DNA from: CAZAGD01 sp964484485
Lineage (GTDB): Bacteria; Desulfobacterota; SM23-61
NCBI GenBank assembly: GCA_964484485.1
Contig: CAZAGD010000043.1
Location: forward strand, 16,775-80,774
DNA: 64,000 bases
Direction of reading: 5' to 3'
Of this stretch, positions 58,233 through 64,000 are shown piece by piece (the first letter of the stretch is position 1; every line of letters starts with the position of its first letter). The notes beneath the pieces are model-generated. The model saw only the letters and a program-made list of their open reading frames with translations. It was not told the origin of the DNA and ran no database searches. The translations under genes were made by a program, and so were the position numbers.

Positions 58233-59837
58233 ATGAAGATAGTAACCGCAGAAATCATGAAACGTTTAGATCGCCGCACCATAGAGGATTTCGGTATCCC
58301 CGGCATAGTGCTTATGGAAAATGCTGCTCGTTCCATAATCAATGCCCTGCAACGTTATTTCCCTGATTTGCCCAAACGCCGGGTGGCTATATTTGCTGGC
58401 CGGGGCAACAACGGGGGAGATGCTCTGGCCGTCGCCCGCTATTTGCACAATAAAAAAGTAGTATATCGGGTATATCTGCTGGCTGATAAATCTGAATTAA
58501 GAGATGAAGCGGCCACCAATTTAGAAATTCTCACGAAAATGGGCGGGGAAATTTTTTCTATTGTTAATCCCGAAGATTTAGCCAACCTTAAAATGCCGAT
58601 TGCGCACCACGATCTTTTTATCGATGGTATTTTCGGTACGGGTTTAAAAGGGCCGATAAAAGGGTTAGCCTTTGACGTTATTGATTTCTTGAACTCTTTG
58701 CAGCGTCCTGTGGTAGCCATCGACCTACCTTCGGGAGTCGATGCCGATACTGGGCAAATTTGGGGAATTTGTGTGCAGGCTTCTTTAACCGTTACTTTTG
58801 GCTTACCCAAGCGCGGGCTCTTCATTTACCCGGGAGCGCAGTATTGCGGCCATATTCTAATTGCGGATATTTCCATCCCGGAATCGGCCGTCCAGCAGGA
58901 AAATATTAAGGATTATATTCTCGAAGCCAGGGAATTTGCCCGTCTCCTTCCAGCGCGACCACCCAATACGCATAAAGGGGATTTTGGCCACCTCTTTGTC
59001 TTGGCCGGTTCGCCCGGTAAAACTGGGGCAGCCGCTATGGTTGGTGAAGCCGCCGTAAGAGTAGGGGCCGGATTGGTCACTTTAGGCATTCCGGATAGCT
59101 TAAACCCTATTTTAGAGGTAAAGTTAACCGAAGCGATGACCGAACCTCTTCCCGAAACCAAAGAAAAAACTCTCTCCCTCAGCGCCCTAAACCGCATTCG
59201 GGAGCTAATGTATAGAAAGACGGCCCTCGCCTTGGGGCCGGGCCTTTCTATGAATCCGCAAACAACCCGTCTGGTGCAGAAAATTCTACGGGAAAACGTT
59301 TTGCCGGCAGTAATTGATGCTGATGGATTAAGCGCCCTCACCGGGAAGACCGAGTTATTGAAAAGGAGTCGTGCGCCAATTATCTTAACTCCCCATCCAG
59401 GAGAAATGGCGCGACTTTTAGGGATAAGCATCCCCGAGATTCAGCAGAACCGGATCGAGGTGGCCCGGAGATTTGCCGAAGAGAATAGGATAATTTTGAT
59501 CTTAAAGGGGGCCCGCTCCATCATAGCCAGCCCCGAGGGCGAGGTATTTATAAACCCCACGGGCAACCCAGGCATGGCTTCGGGGGGGATGGGAGATGTA
59601 CTGACCGGGATGATTGGCGGCTTCTTAGCCCAAGGACTTCCGGCTTTGGAGGCCGCGAAATTAGGCGTCTTTCTTCACGGATTAGCAGGTGATTTTGTCG
59701 CCTATAAAAAAGGAGAAAGAGGTTTGGCGGCCACAGATTTAATCTGGGAAACACCCAAAATTTTAAAGGCGCTGGCTGCCCAAAAGACCCAGATTGAGGA
59801 TTTTTCTTTCCCCTTGGGGCTGGAGGTAATCTATTAG
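58233..59837 (+). CDS. nnr: Bifunctional NAD(P)H-hydrate repair enzyme
   Basis: Repairs hydrated NAD(P)H in the cytoplasm. The 534 residues combine the N-terminal epimerase (YjeF_N: IPGIVLMENAARSIINAL, then AGRGNNGGDALAVARYL, and GTGLKGPIKG) with the C-terminal ADP-dependent dehydratase (HKGDFGHLFVLAGSPGKTGAAAM, then ALGPGLSMNP, ILTPHPGEMARLLG, and GNPGMASGGMGDVLTGMIGG). Both active sites look complete. The stop TAG overlaps the probable AUU start of tsaE. A ribosome site GGGAAGAGGTAAGCA precedes its ATG. Confidence 0.95.
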   Translation: MKIVTAEIMKRLDRRTIEDFGIPGIVLMENAARSIINALQRYFPDLPKRRVAIFAGRGNNGGDALAVARYLHNKKVVYRVYLLADKSELRDEAATNLEILTKMGGEIFSIVNPEDLANLKMPIAHHDLFIDGIFGTGLKGPIKGLAFDVIDFLNSLQRPVVAIDLPSGVDADTGQIWGICVQASLTVTFGLPKRGLFIYPGAQYCGHILIADISIPESAVQQENIKDYILEAREFARLLPARPPNTHKGDFGHLFVLAGSPGKTGAAAMVGEAAVRVGAGLVTLGIPDSLNPILEVKLTEAMTEPLPETKEKTLSLSALNRIRELMYRKTALALGPGLSMNPQTTRLVQKILRENVLPAVIDADGLSALTGKTELLKRSRAPIILTPHPGEMARLLGISIPEIQQNRIEVARRFAEENRIILILKGARSIIASPEGEVFINPTGNPGMASGGMGDVLTGMIGGFLAQGLPALEAAKLGVFLHGLAGDFVAYKKGERGLAATDLIWETPKILKALAAQKTQIEDFSFPLGLEVIY

Positions 59838-60348
59838 TAAATTAGAGACAGGTGCGGATCTAAAAGTAATCTTTCAATGGCGGTCCCGAAGCCCGGAAGA
59901 GACGATACAACTTGGACAAGCATTAGGAGAAGTATTAGTGGCCGGGAGCATAATTGCGCTTATCGGCGATTTGGGGACTGGCAAAACAACATTTACCAAA
60001 GGAGTGGTTCGGGGTTTGGGGGGAAGTGATGATGACGAAGTAACGAGCCCCTCGTTTGTTTTGGTTAACCAGTACCAAGGCCGCTTGCCTATTTATCATT
60101 TGGATCTTTATCGCCTGGAGGATGAAAGAGAATTTAGCGATTTAGGCTGGGAAGAATTTGCTTTTTCTAGAGGAATAACTTTGATAGAATGGGCAGAAAA
60201 AATTATTCCCTTTTTGCCTCCGGAATTTATAGAAGTTCACTTTCAATGGTTAGATCAAGACGCCAGGGAGTTAACTTTTGTCGGGAAGGGGGAACAAGGA
60301 GGACAAATAATCAATTTATTAAAGAAAAAATGGAAAGGGGAAAAGTGA
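59833..60348 (+). CDS. tsaE: tRNA threonylcarbamoyladenosine biosynthesis ATPase TsaE, probable AUU start
   Basis: P-loop ATPase of the t6A complex, working with TsaD. Walker A GDLGTGKTTFTKG and VTSPSFVLVNQY, YHLDLYRLEDEREFSDLGWEE and LIEWAEKI are all present. The first ATG/GTG/TTG in frame (GTG 59938) would delete conserved N-terminal residues (SPEETIQLGQALGEVL). The frame is open back to a stop at 59827-59829, and an ATT at 59833 lies 6 bp after a perfect GGAGG and overlaps the nnr stop. I therefore propose an AUU start, giving 171 residues; the alternative is a 136-residue protein lacking the first helix. Confidence 0.85.
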   Translation: MSKLETGADLKVIFQWRSRSPEETIQLGQALGEVLVAGSIIALIGDLGTGKTTFTKGVVRGLGGSDDDEVTSPSFVLVNQYQGRLPIYHLDLYRLEDEREFSDLGWEEFAFSRGITLIEWAEKIIPFLPPEFIEVHFQWLDQDARELTFVGKGEQGGQIINLLKKKWKGEK

Positions 60349-60349
60349 A

Positions 60350-61582
60350 GTGGCTTTAATAGTGCAGAAATATGGCGGAACTTCGGTAGCCGATTTAAAT
60401 CGGATGCGCAACGTGGCCCGCCGGGTAGCTAAAACTCGCCAGGAAGGAAATGAGGTAGTGGTAGTCGTTTCGGCCATGGCGGGAGAGACTGATCGATTAC
60501 TCCAGTTAGCGGCGCAAACAGGAGAAAATCCGGATTTGCGCGAGGTGGATAATCTTATCTCTACTGGAGAACAAGTGAGTGTGGCTCTGTTGGCCCTCAC
60601 CCTGAATTCTTTGGGCGTACCGGCGAAATCTTTTTTAGGCAGCCAAATAAGGATTATAACCGATAATGCTTTCGGCAAGGCCCGTATCCAAAAGATAGAG
60701 GTGCAGCGATTGCAGAAGGAATTGCAGGAAGGGCGAGTCCCTGTAGTAGCTGGCTTCCAGGGGGTGGATCATGAAGGGAACATTACCACTTTAGGACGGG
60801 GTGGTTCGGACACTACGGGAGTGGCCATCGCGGCGGCCCTCAAAGCTGATATGTGTGAAATATATACAGATGTAGATGGGGTATATACCACTGATCCTAA
60901 TATTTGTCCGGAAGCACAGAAATTGGCTCAAATAACTTATGACGAAATGATGGAAATGGCTTCCCTGGGGGCCAAGGTTTTGCAGATTCGCTCGGTAGAG
61001 TTAGCTAAGAAATACAATGTGCCCATCCATGTGCGTTCCTCTTTCTCGGATAAGCCCGGGACAATAGTAACCAAGGAGGTAGAAAGAATGGAAAAAGTTT
61101 TGGTATCCGGTGTTACTTATAATAAGAATGAAGCGCGCATAACCATAGTGCGTGTACCTGATAAGCCAGGGATTGCCGCCCGCATCTTTAATCCTATCTC
61201 GGAGGCTAATATCGTCGTCGATATGATTATTCAGAATAGCAGCGCCGATGGGTATACTGATTTGACTTTTACGGTGCCCAAAGCAGATTTTAAGAAAACC
61301 TTAAAACTCGTGAAGAAGACGGCCGAGGAAATCAAAGCCCAGGAAGTATTAGCCGATGAGAATATTGCCAAAGTATCTATTGTGGGCGCGGGTATGGTTA
61401 ACCATCCAGGGGTGGCGGCCAAGATGTTTGCGGCTTTGGCCAAAGAAAACATAAATATCATGATGATCAGCACTTCGGAGATAAAAATTTCTTGCGTGGT
61501 GGAAGCAAAATATGGAGAGCTGGCCGTGCGCGTTCTTCATAAAGCTTTTGGGCTGGAGAAGAAGGAGTTGAAAAAAGAATGA
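60350..61582 (+). CDS. lysC: Aspartate kinase
   Basis: First step of the aspartate pathway to lysine, threonine and methionine. The start is GTG at 60350, immediately after tsaE. The 410 residues show LIVQKYGGTSVADLNRMRNVARRV, VVVSAMAGETDRLLQLA, GRGGSDTTGVAIAAALKADMCEIYTDVDGVYTTDP and a C-terminal pair of ACT domains (ITIVRVPDKPGIAARIFNPISEANI and IVGAGMVNHPGVAAKMFAALAKENINIMMISTS). The ACT pair implies allosteric inhibition by lysine or threonine. It overlaps cimA by 4 bp. Confidence 0.97.
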   Translation: MALIVQKYGGTSVADLNRMRNVARRVAKTRQEGNEVVVVVSAMAGETDRLLQLAAQTGENPDLREVDNLISTGEQVSVALLALTLNSLGVPAKSFLGSQIRIITDNAFGKARIQKIEVQRLQKELQEGRVPVVAGFQGVDHEGNITTLGRGGSDTTGVAIAAALKADMCEIYTDVDGVYTTDPNICPEAQKLAQITYDEMMEMASLGAKVLQIRSVELAKKYNVPIHVRSSFSDKPGTIVTKEVERMEKVLVSGVTYNKNEARITIVRVPDKPGIAARIFNPISEANIVVDMIIQNSSADGYTDLTFTVPKADFKKTLKLVKKTAEEIKAQEVLADENIAKVSIVGAGMVNHPGVAAKMFAALAKENINIMMISTSEIKISCVVEAKYGELAVRVLHKAFGLEKKELKKE

Positions 61583-63162
61583 AAGGGAGCAAAATCGTTA
61601 TCTATGATACTACCCTGCGGGATGGAACGCAAGCCGAGGATATTTCTTTTTCCGTACAGGATAAAATTCGCATTGCCTTACGCCTGGATGAAATGGGTAT
61701 TGATTATATAGAAGGGGGCTGGCCGGGGTCCAATCCTAAGGATATGAGTTTTTTTCGGGAAGTTCGTAACTATTCTTTCAAAAAAGCGACCATCACTGCC
61801 TTTGGCTCCACGGCTCGGGCCCGAACTGCCCCGGAAGTAGACCCTAATTTAAAAGCCTTGCTGGCTGCTAAAACAAAGGCGGTGACTATTTTCGGTAAAT
61901 CATGGGACATTCACGTCCGGGATGCTTTGCGCATCACTTTAAGCCAGAATTTAGGCCTTATTCGCGATTCTTTAAAATTTTTAAAGAATTCTGTGCCCAT
62001 CGTTTTTTATGATGCGGAGCACTTCTTTGACGGTTTTAAGAATAATCCCGAATATGCCCTGGCCACGCTGCTGGCGGCCGTGGAGGCGAAAGTAGATGCC
62101 ATTGTCTTATGCGATACTAACGGCGGAACTCTTCCTCATGAAATTTTCGAGATGGTAAATATAGTGCGGGGAAAGATTCCTCTTCCCTTGGGTATCCACG
62201 CCCATAATGATGCTGAGGCAGCTGTAGCCAATACGATCATGGCTGTCCAGGCCGGAGTGCAACATGTCCAGGGAACGATCAACGGTTATGGCGAGAGATG
62301 CGGCAATGCCAACCTTTGCTCGGTAATACCTAACCTCCAGTTCAAATTAAAACGCCCATGCTTAGCCGAAGAGCAAATAGCAAAATTGGTGGATGTTTCT
62401 CGTTTTGTGGCCGAATTAGCCAATCTGCAGCCCGATAAACACCAACCTTATGTAGGCGTCTCAGCCTTTGCCCATAAGGGAGGGGTCCACGTTAGTGCTA
62501 TTGAAAAAAACCCGCAGACCTATGAACACCTAAACCCGGAAAAAGTGGGCAACAGGCGCCGCGTCTTGATCTCCGACTTAGCGGGAAAAAGTAACATTTT
62601 GCAGAAAGCAGCCGAATATAAAATTGATTTGCACCGCAAAGATCCGCTTACCCAGGAGATCCTTAATACTTTAAAAGAAATGGAAAACCAAGGTTTTCAG
62701 TATGAGGGGGCAGAAGCCTCTTTTGAATTGCTTATGAAAAAGGCCTTAGGCATCCAGAAGAAATACTTTGAACTTTTAGGATTTCGAGTACTCTCGGAAA
62801 AATTTAAAGAAGACCAAGCTCCCATATCCGAAGCCACGATCATGATTAAAGTTGGCGGACGTATCGAACATACGGCGGCTACGGGCAATGGTCCAGTAAA
62901 TGCATTGGATAACGCCATTCGCAAGGCTTTAGAAAAATTTTATCCCCAGTTAAGCGAGATGGAATTAATTGATTATAAAGTTCGTGTCCTTACCGCCGGC
63001 CAAGGCACCGGAGCTAAAGTGCGGGTGCTCATAGAATCTGGGGATCATCAAGATAAGTGGGGTACAGTAGGCGTTTCCGAAAATGTTATCGAGGCCAGTT
63101 GGCAAGCGCTGGTGGACTCAATCACTTACAAACTCCTGAAGGATGAAAAAATAAAGAAATGA
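61579..63162 (+). CDS. cimA: Citramalate synthase (LeuA family)
   Basis: Condenses pyruvate with acetyl-CoA to citramalate, opening the threonine-independent isoleucine route. The 527-residue chain begins IVIYDTTLRDGTQAEDISFSVQDKIRIALRLDEMGIDYIEGGWPGSNPKD, the mark that separates CimA from leuA. Metal ligands lie in GIHAHNDAEAAVANT and NGYGERCGNANLCSVIPNL. A LeuA-type dimerisation/allosteric domain fills the last ~130 residues (IKVGGRIEHTAATGNGPVNALDNAIRKAL). It overlaps lysC and comEA by 4 bp each, so three genes are coupled. Confidence 0.94.
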   Translation: MKGSKIVIYDTTLRDGTQAEDISFSVQDKIRIALRLDEMGIDYIEGGWPGSNPKDMSFFREVRNYSFKKATITAFGSTARARTAPEVDPNLKALLAAKTKAVTIFGKSWDIHVRDALRITLSQNLGLIRDSLKFLKNSVPIVFYDAEHFFDGFKNNPEYALATLLAAVEAKVDAIVLCDTNGGTLPHEIFEMVNIVRGKIPLPLGIHAHNDAEAAVANTIMAVQAGVQHVQGTINGYGERCGNANLCSVIPNLQFKLKRPCLAEEQIAKLVDVSRFVAELANLQPDKHQPYVGVSAFAHKGGVHVSAIEKNPQTYEHLNPEKVGNRRRVLISDLAGKSNILQKAAEYKIDLHRKDPLTQEILNTLKEMENQGFQYEGAEASFELLMKKALGIQKKYFELLGFRVLSEKFKEDQAPISEATIMIKVGGRIEHTAATGNGPVNALDNAIRKALEKFYPQLSEMELIDYKVRVLTAGQGTGAKVRVLIESGDHQDKWGTVGVSENVIEASWQALVDSITYKLLKDEKIKK

Positions 63163-63698
63163 CCAAAGAACAACAAGGAGTGGCGCTGTTCTTAGGGTTG
63201 ATTATGCTGGCCTATTTTATTTGGGATTCCTCTTCTCTGTTTCCTCCAGCATATTTAGAAAAGATAAAGGGAGACCGAATTACCCAAATATCTTTGGGCG
63301 AGATTTATAAATTGCCCGTAGGCTCCCAGGCCACAGATGTTCTGGGAAAAAATGCCGGAATCAAATTGAGTAATTCTTCCGATTTAGCAGAGCAGGGCCA
63401 AGAAAATAGGGGCAGAGGACATCTGCCCATATCTGGCCAAGGAAAAAGCCGGGAGTCAGCATCTGGCGAAAGCGTAATTCTGCCTCATCCGCGGGCGCTT
63501 CTCAAGCCCATAAACATTAATAAAGCCACTATAGAAGAGCTGAGCACCCTACCCAGTGTTGGCCCCAAACTTGCTCAGGCGATTTTAGCATTTCGGGAGG
63601 AACATGGTCCTTTTAAATCTGCCGAAGATTTATTGCAAGTTCGTGGTCTGGGGCCTAAAAAGTTCGCCGCGATTCGGGAAAGAATTACTGTTCAATAA
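63159..63698 (+). CDS. ComEA-like helix-hairpin-helix protein, membrane-anchored
   Basis: A 179-residue protein with one N-terminal transmembrane segment (GVALFLGLIMLAYFIWDS). A poorly conserved, probably disordered linker of about 90 residues rich in Gly, Ser and Gln follows. The C-terminal helix-hairpin-helix domain is ININKATIEELSTLPSVGPKLAQAILAFREEHGPF and LLQVRGLGPKKFAAI. Such proteins bind double-stranded DNA in the periplasm during uptake by competence pili, in line with the type IV pilus genes here. It could equally be a generic HhH protein. It overlaps cimA by 4 bp. No comEC lies in the window. Confidence 0.8.
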   Translation: MTKEQQGVALFLGLIMLAYFIWDSSSLFPPAYLEKIKGDRITQISLGEIYKLPVGSQATDVLGKNAGIKLSNSSDLAEQGQENRGRGHLPISGQGKSRESASGESVILPHPRALLKPININKATIEELSTLPSVGPKLAQAILAFREEHGPFKSAEDLLQVRGLGPKKFAAIRERITVQ

Positions 63699-63759
63699 GC
63701 AAGTGAGCTTAATTTATTCGGCAATCTCTTTTCACTAAATAAGAGGAAATATTAACTGG

Positions 63760-63999
63760 TTAAGAAGCATCAATTACCACATTCGTCAAAGTGCGCAGTA
63801 CCCCCGGGATAGCTTGAATCTTGGAAACGATAAAATCTCCTAAGACACTTATGGAATCAGCTTCGACAAAAGCAATGACATCATAAGGTCCAGTCACCGT
63901 ATGTGCCGTCTTTACGCCGCTAATTAGAGAAATATCGCGGGCGATATTCTTTGCTTTTCCTTGGATGGTTTCAATAAAAATGTAGGCCGAGATAGCCAT
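63760..63999 (-). CDS. Stand-alone Lrp/AsnC ligand-binding (RAM) domain protein
   Basis: A 79-residue protein made only of the effector-binding alpha/beta sandwich of Lrp/AsnC regulators, without a DNA-binding domain: ISAYIFIETIQGKAKNIARDISLISGVKTAHTVTGPYDVIAFVEAD. Such proteins bind amino acids and may modulate other regulators or enzymes. It lies convergent to comEA, 62 bp away. The ATG is at 63999, one base from the window edge, so its upstream signals cannot be seen. Confidence 0.85.
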   Translation of the reverse strand: MAISAYIFIETIQGKAKNIARDISLISGVKTAHTVTGPYDVIAFVEADSISVLGDFIVSKIQAIPGVLRTLTNVVIDAS

Positions 64000-64000
64000 C

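Noticed and set aside
1..64000. CRISPR array or cas genes
   Set aside because: No series of regularly spaced direct repeats and no Cas protein motifs were seen; the only tandem array is the 10-bp one at 18961.
1..64000. Prophage or complete insertion sequence
   Set aside because: No transposase, integrase of phage type or structural phage gene was found; the only tyrosine recombinase (43526) is the host Xer type in a housekeeping cluster.

Overview
The window is chromosomal DNA of a Gram-negative bacterium. Type IV pilus motor genes, lipoproteins, Tat substrates and periplasmic-receptor transporters all point that way. The housekeeping gene order (pgpA-cinA-thpR-recA-recX-alaS; tsaD-rsmA; scpA-scpB-rluB; ftsH/folP-glmM-pdxJ-acpS-nnr-tsaE-lysC-cimA) and the many TRAP/TTT carboxylate uptake genes resemble Desulfobacterota (Deltaproteobacteria)-like genomes. 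This placement is inference: there is no rRNA or other decisive marker here. Coding regions have moderate GC and are separated by AT-rich, repeat-laden gaps.

Layout. 1-4563 (minus strand): pgpA, cinA, thpR, recA, recX and the 5' part of alaS. 5025-7970: pilB and pilC. 8072-13094: a class V aminotransferase/cysteine desulfurase, tsaD, rsmA, a membrane-anchored alpha/beta hydrolase and a TtcA-like PP-loop protein. 13310: tRNA-Met(CAT). 14275-28876: an organic-acid acquisition region with an orphan TTT receptor, a complete TRAP system (P, Q, M), an amidohydrolase, two TAXI-receptor/fused-TRAP-permease pairs and a CaiB-type CoA transferase. 29283-31932: a lipoprotein, an SfsA-GIY-YIG fusion, tRNA-Arg(CCT) and a Tat-signal O-methyltransferase. 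32277-36436 (minus): Tat DUF362 protein, LD-carboxypeptidase, spmA, spmB and an HDAC-family deacetylase. 36535-40178: an M20 amidase, miaB and a PHP hydrolase. 40224-42405 (minus): pilT and pilU. 43526-52298: xerD, a DHH-CBS-tRNA nucleotidyltransferase fusion, trpS, scpA, scpB, rluB, a PduO-type adenosyltransferase and tilS in one tight cluster. 52625-63698: ftsH, a strong terminator, then folP, glmM, pdxJ, acpS, nnr, tsaE, lysC, cimA and a ComEA-like protein. 63760-63999: a stand-alone Lrp/AsnC ligand-binding domain.

The most unusual feature is a family of short, non-coding, transposon-like elements. Four are complete (4645-4812, 13883-14176, 27147-27329, 37816-38107). They have about 19-bp terminal inverted repeats (consensus CTGACCGTCGATCAGTTTT), a shared internal palindrome, and each is flanked by a 9-bp direct repeat (one perfect, three with 8 of 9 matches). 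Two further truncated right ends lie at 13172-13245 and 15646-15665. For five of these six copies one outer end lies exactly 12 bp upstream of a TTGACA/TTGACT -35 hexamer reading away from the element. That places the terminus near position -48 of promoters for pgpA, tRNA-Met, the TTT receptor, the TRAP operon and the second TAXI operon. This looks like a promoter-phased MITE family. I do not recognise it as described.

Other points of note are a probable AUU start codon for tsaE, a probably leaderless miaB transcript, a perfect 7-2-7 palindrome in front of recA, a Tat signal on a SAM-dependent O-methyltransferase, and several dispersed hairpin repeats filling the gaps.
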